Source: Rachicladosporium sp. CCFEE 5018 (lineage: Eukaryota; Ascomycota; Dothideomycetes; Cladosporiales; Cladosporiaceae). From it: DNA of 64,000 bases. Numbering within the stretch: position 1 is the stretch's first letter; every line of letters starts with the position of its first letter. Location of the stretch: the NCBI GenBank assembly GCA_002077045.2, contig KZ111150.1:515723-579722 (forward strand). The letters run 5' to 3'. The position numbers were made by a program, and so were the translations under genes. Shown piece after piece: positions 32,200 through 42,490 of the stretch. The notes beneath the pieces are model-generated. The model ran no database searches and was not told where the DNA came from. It was given only the letters and a program-made list of their open reading frames with translations.

Positions 32200-33153
32200 T
32201 CAACCATCTGCCTCTTGATCCGTATACGTGCGCTTCTGAACTCCAATCGTCCTTGTCAGCGGGGTCAGCCACGTGAGACCTGGCACTACCGGCCTGATTA
32301 CGGGTTTCGCCCCCGGCAACGCCAATGCATGATGCCTCGCAGTGACTGCGGGCTGCCATTGAGCGGCTGATGAGCTGATCGTCGGTTCGTCATCGTTGCT
32401 CATCGAAGGTGGAATCACGTTCTCCTGCCCGTCCCGTTCTTCTGCCTTCACCACAATTGACCTTGCTGGCGAGCGCACGTTTGAGCCGTTGCGAGAGTGC
32501 GAGAGCATGCGTCGGGGCGCTGGAGCGGTAGTGTGATTTGACAGCGAGGAAGCAGTTGAAGCTAGCGCTTGCGGTGTGAGTACAGTCGATCCTGGCGGTT
32601 CTGCAGGTGGCGCGACAGCCGAGTGATCTGGCGAGACCGTTGAAATAGGTTGAATCGTCGCAGACTTGGCAACAGCGTCAGGCACCACACCAGCAGGCCC
32701 TTTCCCCGGGAGCCTTCGAATCAGCTCGAATAACCCGGCCTCGTTCGTAGGTGGCACACCCAGCTCCACGACCTTCGCCAGCTGACTAGGACTGCCTGGA
32801 CTGCCTCTCATGACAACCCAGCTCGTCTCCGCGGACGCGACCGCCTGAGACTTACCTCCGTAGTGCTTCGTAAGACCTATAAGCTGATCGTGGTCAAGAA
32901 GACGGTGTTCAAATCCTATAAAGTGGAAGCGCATGCCAGCAAGGCAATTCGCTCGGCCACATGGGAAGCGTTCAGGAGTAAGCTTGCCGTCTGCCAGTGC
33001 CTTGAAGAGCTTGGCCGGGAAGGTGATCTGATTGGCAAGGCTACGCTCTGTCGCTCTTCGCAGGTCCTTATCAAATCTACGTTGCCGTCTTGCCAATGCG
33101 GTTGAACTGTCCCGAACTTGCTTAGCAGTCCGCTTCATTGCACTGTCGGACAT
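32200..33153 (-). CDS. Stand-alone RFC1-type BRCT protein, copy B (intact)
   Basis: Single-exon 317-residue protein. A basic N-terminal helix (about 8-50) leads to a BRCT domain at about 64-150: 'CGRANCLAGMRFHFIGF', 'LTKHYGGKSQ', 'SWVVMRGSPGSPSQLAKVVE' and 'TNEAGLFELIRRLPG'. That last motif and the preceding Cys-Leu-Ala-Gly are hallmarks of the BRCT of replication factor C large subunit (RFC1), yet no AAA+ clamp-loader domain follows. The rest is Ser/Thr/Pro/Ala rich and ends with 'GLTWLTPLTRTIGVQKRTY', which copy A also keeps. RFC1 BRCT domains bind 5'-phosphorylated DNA ends, so a DNA-binding role is possible but inferred. It may be a partial duplicate of rfc1. Confidence 0.75.
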   Translation of the reverse strand: MSDSAMKRTAKQVRDSSTALARRQRRFDKDLRRATERSLANQITFPAKLFKALADGKLTPERFPCGRANCLAGMRFHFIGFEHRLLDHDQLIGLTKHYGGKSQAVASAETSWVVMRGSPGSPSQLAKVVELGVPPTNEAGLFELIRRLPGKGPAGVVPDAVAKSATIQPISTVSPDHSAVAPPAEPPGSTVLTPQALASTASSLSNHTTAPAPRRMLSHSRNGSNVRSPARSIVVKAEERDGQENVIPPSMSNDDEPTISSSAAQWQPAVTARHHALALPGAKPVIRPVVPGLTWLTPLTRTIGVQKRTYTDQEADG

Positions 33154-33335
33154 CGCTGCGAGCGTCGCCCGAGATTCGTGTTCCCAGCGGGTTCATAGGC
33201 TTCGCGCATGTGGTGAGGTCCAGAAAGCACTGGCCGACACGGAATGTACGCGCTACCCGAGCTTAATTTCTTACTCTATCGAGCAACCTCATATTCCACT
33301 TCCACTTCAAATACTTTGTGCACCACGTACACGCC

Positions 33336-35090
33336 ATGCACCTAGCTCTCCCGTCGGCTCACTACGCCTGCCCATGCAGCTCTTCGCCCTCTCCCGTGTC
33401 ATCTCCTCGCCGCGCCTCCCACATCCCTGCTCCGACCCAAGACGACGACAATGAGCAATCCACCTTTAACCCCCACTCTCCCCGCGCAGCCTACAATCTC
33501 TATCCCCTCACGCATCTCCTCTTCTGCGACGAATGCTCGCAAATTCGCTGTCCCAAATGTACGATCGAGGAAGTCATCACTTGGTACTGTCCGAGCTGCT
33601 TGTTCGAGGTGCCCAGTGGTTCGGTGAGAGGGGACGGGAATAGGTAAGGTGAGCTCTCTGGGTGAAAGACGAAGAGCAGTGGGAGCTGTCTGGACTGCCC
33701 AATATGTGAGGCACCACTAAATCCGACCAGTGTTGGAGACAATGGTATCGAAGAGGAGTATGCACTGAGGTGTCAGTACTGTCACTGGAATAGTGCAGAC
33801 GTTGGGATCAGGCTCGCGAAGCCAACAAAACTCACGGAGCAATTAGCTAAGCTAAGGCGAGCGAGAACCGACGGACCCTCGAGACTTCAGGAGGACGATG
33901 AGGCAGATGCAGCACGAGCCGGGGAGACCGACGCCTCAAAACTGCAATCGCGCGACCATGATGATGCATTTGTCAAGCTGACGGCCTTCTACAAGGAGCA
34001 GCTAAGCGAATCTAGTGATGCGCCGAACCCATACGGAGGCAGCAGCTACAACTCTCCGGCCAATCTCGCACGAATCATGAACATCTATGGTGGGCTTTCG
34101 CACAGTGCGCTGAAGAAGAGTCGAGAGAAGCCGCAGCCGATGCGTGAAGCACACGGTCTAAACGAAGGCGTGGCGACCTTCCAAGTGGCCAGCGGCGATG
34201 ATGAGCATGATACCGTGAGGAAGATACAGACTCTCGGCTGGGACGAGCTGGCGTCGGCACAGCAGAGAGCCATCACCCCTGTAAACGGTGAGGCTTGCTT
34301 CACGAACGATCTTTGGCCTGTATCGACTCGTCTACGTACGAAGCGCGGGAAGCGCTGCAAGGTTTGCAACCAAATCGTCTTCCGACCTGAAGCGAAGCCT
34401 GGGAGCACGCGAACCAAAGTGCGAATGCTGGCCCACGACCACATCCCAAAGCTTACCCTTCAGCCGCTGAATGCTGCTGCACGGGCGCAAGATCCGTCAT
34501 TCATTGTTCGTACAGATCAGCCTTACGTGGAGCCCAGCTTGCGGTCTCATGCAGCACAGCAGTACGTCCTCACTGTCAGCAACCCGCTCTTCGAGACTGT
34601 CAATGTCACGCTGGCTACGCCTGCCATTACACCTGGGAAGGTCAAGTCAAGGGTCACTATCCTGTGCCCCGAGTTCTCGATCGGTCCTGCAGGCGAGATG
34701 TGGGACGATGCGCTCTCGAGCTCTACAACATCAACTTCGCGGCCCGAGGACGGCAGCAGGAAAGCTGCCATGGCCAGTCTCACAGGTGGCGAAGACAGCG
34801 AGAGGCAGCCGGAAGCTGGCAAAGTCTGGGAGAAGTCACGGAATCACACAAAGGTCATCCTTGAAATCGTGCCTGGCGCCCTCAAAGAGATGAGCATTGT
34901 ACCGAAGGCTGAAGAGGCGCAAGCCAGCGACGAGCTGGGTGAAGACGAAGATGTGCTACAAGTCCCCATGTTCGTTAGAGCGGAGTGGATGGCGGAGGTA
35001 TCTCACCCGCCAAGAGGGAAGCCGGAGCCTAAGGAGCCCAGGGAGATTGGCTACTGGTGCGTCCTCGGAGTCGGGCGGATCGCAGGTTGA
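33336..35090 (+). CDS. DCTN4: Dynactin subunit p62 (DCTN4 family), copy B, with a 36-nt intron
   Basis: Exons 33336-33643 and 33680-35090 would give 572 residues collinear with copy A, keeping all Cys pairs. The intron between them is only 36 nt (33644-33679): it keeps the GTAAGG donor and an AGCAG acceptor, but the segment with the branch-like TCTAAC of copy A is gone. Unspliced, the frame stops at TAA directly after the donor, giving about 103 residues. The protein is noticeably more diverged from A in residues about 104-260 than in its C-terminal half. Either a very small intron is removed, or this copy no longer makes full-length p62. Confidence 0.7.
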
Positions 35091-35329
35091 CACCCGTCAT
35101 CGTAGGACTACAGAACAACCTAATGTACAGCATGTGCCTACTCAGGGCTGACATGCCATCAACTCGCGAATGCTTCCCCAAAAGCCTTCCTCACCAAGAA
35201 AGTCCCCTCGCTGACGTCACAGCTTGAAAGGCGTGAACGAAGCGCGTTAAGGGAAAAGACTAGATACACAAACAATTGGACTCTACATTGATTCTACGAA
35301 ATTTGATATACCCTAGACTCCCGATCATC

Positions 35330-37415
35330 ATGGCCGTCAGCGACACTCCGCCAGCCGATCTCACACCTGAGCAAACATCCACCCTCTTCGACATCCTTAG
35401 CCACCACGAGACCTACCGCGAGATCGAAGCCTTCAAACAGCCAGGCGCCATACACGCGTACGGTCCACCATTCCAAGACAACAGATCTTCCACCAACTCG
35501 CCAGTCCTGCAAACGCTTCTAGCCAAATTTGTCCTCCAACTACCCGGCCTTCGAGACGTCTCTCCCAGCTTCTGGAAGACTCAAGTCGCCGATCTTATCG
35601 ATGAGCTATGCGAAGCGGAGCTGAGCGAGAGCTACGATAAGGGTGTGTTGGGAATACGAAAGACGCTAGCGACCGCTGTGAGCGCGCTGATCGAGTATCC
35701 TGCGCGAGGTAGTCTAGGTGCGTTTCCGGAGAAGCACGACAGGAAGAGGAGGGAGTATAATACGAAGAACTCGGATGATGTGCTGCAGGCATGGCAGGAC
35801 TGCCTGCAGGAGATCGTATACGGAGATCTGATCGAGGAGCTATTCTCGAAGGCTGCGGAGACGGATGATTTGGAGCAGCATGCGGGAATAGTGAGAGGAA
35901 TGCATGAATTCGTTGTTGTGAAGTAGGTAAGCCGTCCTTGCGAGTTGCGGTCAAAGGGACGATGGTGCGAGGAAGGACATTGGCTGACCGGCCCGGTAGT
36001 CTGGCGTCGTTCATGCACTATACGCTGGTGCTGTCACCTGAGGGACCTGCGCTACTACGGATGATTGGTAGTGTACATGGCCTGCTGCCATATTCGGTCA
36101 TACGACAGACGCTGAAGGTTGGTAATGTGGCGACGATGATCAGCGGGGTGATGAGGATCATGCTGGCGAAAGTCAGTGTCAGCGCTGTGACGAATTGGAT
36201 GGGCTTGAGTAGTGGCGCAGATGAGGGCATGAACCTCTTGCAACAGTATGCTGAATGCTTGACGACGATACTCTCAGGCTTTGTAGCTGACACACGGCCA
36301 GGATCATCTCACAAGTCCTCGGCTGGGAGAAGCGTGAGCTCAAGAGTCGAGCGACCAAGATCGAGAAGGCCAAGGACGGTCCACCGAAAGCCGTGTTGAA
36401 AGAGCTCAATGACTGGATAGCGACAAGAAGTCGAGCAGAGCACGAAGAGGCCCGGCGACAGAGCAAAGAGCAAGGCCACTCGATCGTTACAATCATCTTG
36501 GCCCTGTCTTCGCAGCCCACCGAGCTCTCGGAAAAGCAACACGCTCAGGCATTGGAGTATCTCACACTAACACTAGGTGTCCGCGATCGTCAAGAGATCA
36601 TCCGCGTGCTTTGCAGTCGCAACCCAGATCACCTCACAGTCGCAATACGGGACGGCGTCGACGCATACACACCAATGATCAGAGACGTACATCAAGCCGT
36701 CAATCTCAGCGACACAGTATGGGACTTTGAGCGTTTCTTGACCGACATGCTGAAGATCAGCAAACCTCAAGGCAAGAAGAGTGAGGAGAAGCCGCCAGCA
36801 GTGGAGGACTTCGTTGACCTCCTACATCGACATCAATTGAGCAGCCACAAGTTCATACACCAAGTGTGCAAGAACAGCAAACCTCTGGTCGAGACGTGGA
36901 AAGCCTATGTCAACACCGCAGCAGCACAGTTCAGAGCCGATGCCAAAGCACCCAAGAGCAGTGCCCTCATACCCGACTCGGCGTCTCCTCCACGCCAACT
37001 CTCCGAAGCATACTCGCATCTATCGTCTAAAGATCAAGAAGCAGTCAGCTCCGAGATCTCGGCCTACACAAACTACCTTCATGATCTCCACGCCGCATCA
37101 GCGACCCGCATCGGCTCCATCATACGGCGCGAGTATTCCGCGCCATTCGGTCCGGGTGCGTACCTAGCGCGCTGGCAGCAGCTCATGGACGCCACTGCTG
37201 TCACACCCGCGACACCGAAAGGCGAAGTGCGGTTTGGTAGCAGTAAGAGCGTTCGAGATGAGGCAAGGACGGATGTCGATGGGGAGACTGCTGGGGATGG
37301 GGAGGAAGTGAAAGCTATGGATGACGCTGAGGACTTGACGCCGAAGATGCCGGATGTGAGCAGGACGATTGAGTTGTTAGGAGAACGATTCAGGGAGATA
37401 CTGGGAGGGGCATGA
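35330..37415 (+). CDS. PX-associated / DUF3818 protein, copy B
   Basis: Exons 35330-35922, 36000-36245 and 36302-37415 give 650 residues, the same length as copy A. The first intron again needs the GTAGGT donor to avoid an in-frame TAG. An upstream ATG at about 35276 was not used because copy A has no equivalent and the residues added are not conserved. Domain layout as in copy A: PX-associated near the N-terminus, DUF3818 in the centre, no PX domain. Confidence 0.85.
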
Positions 37416-37496
37416 GTCTGAATATCACGCGCAACAGCCTTTAGAATCTACGACGAGACAGTAGACATAACCAGCCGCTGAACGTTACAGAAACCA

Positions 37497-38468
37497 CTAT
37501 CCTAGCCTCCCTCTGTGTCCGCGCCATTCCCCACGGTCCCAAGGCTGCTGCCTGGCTCCGTCTTCTACATCTCGGTACAGACCCAGCAGATACTCCCACT
37601 CACTCTCCTTCAGGCGTCCCACCCAGCCAAACCGAAGTCTACGCTCGATCTTCAGTGGCGCTGTTAGCTGGATGGTGGTCGCAGGCAGAATAGTTTTAAT
37701 GCACGAGACCTCCAGGGGCCGGTATATGCCTTCATTGATGTAGAAGTCACCGACATTCTTGACGCCGACGTACTCGTCCCTCGCGGACAGATCCCTGGAG
37801 CCTATGCCACGGTCGGACCATGTGTAGAAAGGCAGGCAGATCAGGGTCGATGCAAAGGGAAGGAGGACGATAGCCATGCGGTGAGTGGAGTAGACTTGGC
37901 CGTGTGGTGTCATGGTAAGATTCTGCTTTTGCTTATTGCTCGGATTGGTGGTATCGCTTGTGTCGTGCACAGGGACCCAAAGGATATCGCCTTTGGTGTA
38001 GTGCAAGCGAGTCAGTGCCAGCGATGGAGCGGGCGAGATCGAGGGGCTAGGCTGGCTGCTGGGCGGTGTAGGCGGACATGTGATCTGTGGGTGAGACGTC
38101 AATGGCCTATGGGGTTGGAGATGCGTACCTCGTGAAGTTGTAGCGACTCGATCCGCCAGGCCGCCCCCTGCCGTCGCACATGCTCGCCGGGAGCGACAGG
38201 AGCTCCTATGATCTGCTGTGCTCGAACACGGCGCGAGTGGATTCTCCGCGGAATGGCCAATGCTCACGGCGTCGAGTGCGCGCTCCGACGCAGTACTTGA
38301 CGAGGCGTGCACAGAGCCGTGTCCGGCTGAAGTTTGATGCTGTGCAACATGCTGTCGACTATTCAAATGCTCTGCACCTGAGGGATTCGCAGAGCGTTGA
38401 GGTGGTGCTTGTTTCTTTGATGCCTGGCGTCTCATGATGATGATGGTTTTATTGTTGCTGCCTGCCAT
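37497..38468 (-). CDS. DUF6590-like protein 1, copy B
   Basis: 323 residues, same length as copy A and intact. The N-terminal disordered half is nearly identical to A, including a long unchanged stretch from 37956. The C-terminal part differs from A at roughly one base in five, though the domain motifs ('YINEGIYRPLEV', 'LTAPLKIERRLRFGWVGRL') are kept. Silent changes are common there, which argues for constraint on both copies. Confidence 0.6.
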   Translation of the reverse strand: MAGSNNKTIIIMRRQASKKQAPPQRSANPSGAEHLNSRQHVAQHQTSAGHGSVHASSSTASERALDAVSIGHSAENPLAPCSSTADHRSSCRSRRACATAGGGLADRVATTSRGTHLQPHRPLTSHPQITCPPTPPSSQPSPSISPAPSLALTRLHYTKGDILWVPVHDTSDTTNPSNKQKQNLTMTPHGQVYSTHRMAIVLLPFASTLICLPFYTWSDRGIGSRDLSARDEYVGVKNVGDFYINEGIYRPLEVSCIKTILPATTIQLTAPLKIERRLRFGWVGRLKESEWEYLLGLYRDVEDGARQQPWDRGEWRGHRGRLG

Positions 38469-38758
38469 GATGTCTGGCTAAGAGAGGCACTTTATAGATC
38501 GGTCGCCGGGAGGCTGCTGGCGCGGAAGAATATGACACTCGAGACAGATCGAGCATCTCGACCGAGACCCATGCTGACTGTCCCAAAGCAGATTCGAATT
38601 GCATCAGACCAAGACATATGTGAGCTAAGCGCAGACAATGCATTGTCGAAGCCTAGACCGTCTCGGGCGCCGAGACCCTGACTTACTACTTGCTGGTACG
38701 AAGCCCCCATGCGAGGATATCGAAGGGGATCAGATGTCCTCCGTATTTCTGTCGCTAT

Positions 38759-39621
38759 CTAGTTGCGCCATGGCATGTTCTGTGCGTCCACGACCACTTG
38801 CTCCCACAGTGCCAAAGCTGCGTTGCACGACTTTTCGGTCAGTCGACCGCAGAAAGCGATATCCTCATTGAAGCCGACGCGGATGCCGCCTGTCAGATGC
38901 AGCGTCGATGTAATCGAGAGATCTTTGACCCTCATCTTCACCTCCAGTGGTTTATGGATGCCTTCATTGAGAAAACTTTTGTCCGTAGAATTGCGTAGGC
39001 AAACATACTCTTTCTTCAGATGACCAGGCTTGTGACTAAGGCCCCGATTGCCGAAGCTGTAAATCGGTAGGCAGTGTAACGCTTCCCCGTATATGTATAG
39101 CACAACCATCATCCTTCGCTTCGAGTATATCCCCCCGTAAAGTGGTGAAAAGTCAAATTTGGATCTACTTGGCTGACATTCGGGTTTGTGTTAGCAGTGT
39201 GATATGGAAGAGATATAATCTGGCCGTGTTTATAATCCCGGCGCTGCCATTTGGACGTCATGCAGATCGCAGTGTTGACTGGTTGCTGCACTGAGGTTCC
39301 GCTTGCTACGCTACTTGCCACCGAAGGCAAACCGTTATGTTTCATCGCGGACGGGGAGGGTGCTTGTGAAGGATTCCATGTTGCACTCGGTACAGTCGAA
39401 GTCGTAGGAACGGAGGTGTTGAGCTGTAAGTTTGTCATGCGCGAGGTAAGATGCGATGGCGTGCCGGCTTGAGACTGCGCAGCCGTCGATGGAGCCCGCG
39501 CAGCTGCGTAAATGTTCCTGAGAGCGGTACCGGCTCTCGAGCCGGTCAAGTGTCTCGGGGTCGCTACTGCTGGCGACTGGGTGCCTGTATGGCCGCTTCA
39601 TTTGTGGGTAGTCGGTGCCAT
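38759..39621 (-). pseudogene. DUF6590-like protein 2, copy B (broken)
   Basis: Counterpart of the intact gene at 20642-21505. Two lesions are visible. Codon 8 is TGA (bases 39598-39600) where A has TTA, and one base is missing near 39150 (A reads GAAACAGTC, B GAAAAGTC), shifting the frame just before the core 'RRMMVVLYIYG' strand. The remaining sequence is about 97-98% identical to A, so the decay is recent. Confidence 0.8.
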
Positions 39622-40158
39622 AATCAAATGAAGTTGCCAGAGTGATACTGCTATCAGGATCGATGGCTGTCGTCAGCTTCGTCGCGCAGATGGTATTGGT
39701 GCACAACGCAGATTGATTTTCGACCAGGTGACAGCATGGCACCGCTTCGAGATGGACCATTCTATGCGTGGAATTGAGCAGGTCACTACTTTGCTGCTTT
39801 GTCCATTGACTGATTCGGCAAGACTCGGTGTCCTAGCCTAACATCAATGGGGAGAGTGCGATGTTCGGACAAAGCGTGAAGTCTTCGCAGATACAATTGC
39901 GGCGTCCGAAAGTTGAGCTCGCTTTGTTGTCACCAAGTGAAGCAATGTTTGTGTCATGCTGAGACAAAGCTTAGAATCCCCTCGATCACTTCCGGCGCAC
40001 ACAACGAACATAGTGAGCAGGCTTAGTATCTTGAAGTGAGAAGGACGTAGTCAAGCCGACAGGAGAGGCATGCGCCGTGTGCAATTGACGAACTGAGCTT
40101 CTATCAGCAACGAGCTTTCCAACGACCAGATCTTGTGTGCTGCGCGACGCCAGTCAAC
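39622..40158. other. Divergent intergenic region, copy B
   Basis: Counterpart of 21506-22042, about 98% identical. No gene was recognised. Confidence 0.4.
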
Positions 40159-41912
40159 ATGATGAAGCGACGGTTCTCCACATTCAGCAAGGTGTGAAGA
40201 ACTACCTCTTCGATACAAAGCGGCGTGCAAGCAAACAGTTCAGGGAAGATTCTTTTCAGGTTCAACTAGCTGAAGCAGCCAAGACTGAGCTACCAGCATC
40301 ACCTACCGCATTTGCCGAAAAACCGCAGGACAATATCGACGGGAACACACGACCATTGGAAACATCGCAACGCCCGAAAGAGCCAGAGGTCCTTCACCCT
40401 GTCGGAAATTTGCACCTCGTGACAAGCGTTGCAAGTGAAGGCGCATCGGGTCTACCAAGTCCACGACTTCAAGAAGCATTAGCAGAAACTCTAAAATGGG
40501 CACTTACGCTAGACGAAGAACAAGCTATCAGAGGAGACAATTACGCACACTTCTATGATGGCGAAGAGCCGGGAGACTACACCGCAGGTCCTGCGCGGCT
40601 AGTGCTCACGGTTGACGGAGTACAGGAGCTTTGCCCGGCACTTCTCATAACGCACGAGTCATCGCAGCTGGTACAGAGGGCTGTAACAATGGAAAGGGAG
40701 TTCCTGAAGGCCGAGTGCAAAGCCTTAGATGACAAGAAGGTTTTGAGAAGGCTGAAGAACGACGTGAGCGGTCAAATCCGGAAGCGCAAGTACCTCACAC
40801 AGGGAGACGAGGAAGGTACTTCCGACGAGGAGCAGGCTCCGGATCCACCAGAGGATAGAGGTTCTCTTCAGCAGCAGATGCAAGTGCTGGAGCTTATGCT
40901 CAAGGATGTCGAATATCGCACGCAAGAAGTCGATGCAGGTATAGAGACGCAGGCACAGATCTTGCGAAAAGTGCAGAAGGAGGTCAACGATCAGCTGGAA
41001 GAGGCTTTCGTGAACGCACAGTTGATTGCGCCAGCGGCAACCCCAGAGGAGGCAGAGGTAGAGAGCCTGGATTTTGCCGGCGAGTACGATCGATTCCTGG
41101 CGCGGCTCCGTGCCGGCGACGATCCACTCATTGAGATCGAAGACGTCGTGCCTCTAGACACCAGCGTGGACTATTTGAGAGTAGAGCCACTCAGTGAAGA
41201 GGCACAAGTGGAACAAGACGTTGTGGACGAGTGGCATGCAGCCAAGCTAGCAATCGAGGAGGCCCGGCGAGATTACCAGATGAAGGCGGTGTTGCGGAAG
41301 AAAGCCTGGGACCTCGAGCTGCAGGATGTCCCCGAAGATGAGGACAATCTGAAAGCTTTCCGCATAGAGTTCGATTTACGTTGGCTGGAGCGTTATCGAG
41401 CGATCACTCGCGCCCTGATTGATGCAGAGGCGGCGGTACATGTTGCTGCAGAGCGTGCGAAAGAGTGAAACATCGACCTGGCGGATGACGATCTTAGCTC
41501 AACGTTCGCCGAGGATGCTGGCGGGCCTTACGGCTACACCTTAACCCATGGCCACGACGGCGCATTTGCCAGGGGCCCGTCACACATGTTGCAGGACTGG
41601 GCCGATGCGCCAGTGCACTCTCGCAGCTCGGCAATCGCTGAGGCCGCCGCTGCCGCCGCTCAAGGCCTGCCGCCGCCGAATAGCTCGATGCCAAGCTCAC
41701 CAACAACTTTGGGGCGGTGCTCTGTGGGTGGAGATTGGGAGGCTGAAGAAGTTGATGGCGACGACAGCTTCAGCGTGGCGGCTCATGGCAAGCGCAGGAC
41801 GTTGATTGATCAGCATCGCAAGGTATGGGAGCGGTCTGGTGAGGACGCTGAGCCAGTCGCGCTCGGCTCAGTAATGGTTTATGACAAGCTGGTGCCAGGG
41901 AAGCAAGCATGA
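40159..41912 (+). pseudogene. Coiled-coil orphan protein, copy B (broken)
   Basis: Counterpart of 22043-23797. One A is missing at about 40190 (A copy AGCAAAGG, B AGCAAGG), so from the conserved ATG at 40159 translation stops after 12 codons. Further on, an Arg CGA codon has become TGA at 41466-41468. A long frame of about 440 codons survives between the lesions, but it begins with no ATG. The rest is about 97% identical to A. Confidence 0.8.
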
Positions 41913-42490
41913 AGTTGGAATGCCATACTTCAACTGCTTTCCCAAAGCAATTGGTCAGCCGATACTTGGCAACGGCGTGGTCCAATCTCGTTCCAAGTCT
42001 GTCTTCCTCTGCGAATCTCCCTACGTGCAAGTGGCTGGTCGGTAGTTAACGTTCATCTATCAAGGTAGATGTCAACGCATTACACTATCTCCTCCAGCTG
42101 TCCAAATGGTCGAGGTGAAAATGCTCTTGTGCATCCCCGCACCGGTAGACCCACTCCATGTCCCGAGGGCCAGTCAATCCCGACATGGTGGACGGCTATT
42201 GGGGGCATACCTTCTATCGACACAACAATCATCTTCGTCGATCTCGGCATAGTGAAAGCGACAGAGGAATAAGTCGGTCTCGTATATCTTCGTCAATGGT
42301 AGGGCGTCGCCATAATTGTAGTCTGACGTGAATCTCGACAGCCCTCGCACCTGTCGGATATATCAGCGTTGAGACGTCAGATCTATGTTCATGATCGCCG
42401 TTCTCGATCGTCTCTTCAAGGTTTGACACCGTAGCACAGTCCAGCTGTGTTGAGACAAACCAAGGAAATTTTGCTCAAGTGAACGCAAAT
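41913..42490. other. Promoter region of pyruvate decarboxylase, copy B
   Basis: About 580 bp, counterpart of 23798-24371. No gene was recognised. Confidence 0.4.

Noticed and set aside
34077..35090. p62 copy B starting at an internal ATG
   Set aside because: The frame is open and conserved upstream to 33680, so this is an internal Met, not the start. It remains a fallback if the 36-nt intron is not spliced.
40137..41468. 443-codon frame in coiled-coil copy B as a functional gene
   Set aside because: It starts at GTG only because a base is missing near the true ATG, and it ends at a nonsense change. Called a pseudogene instead.
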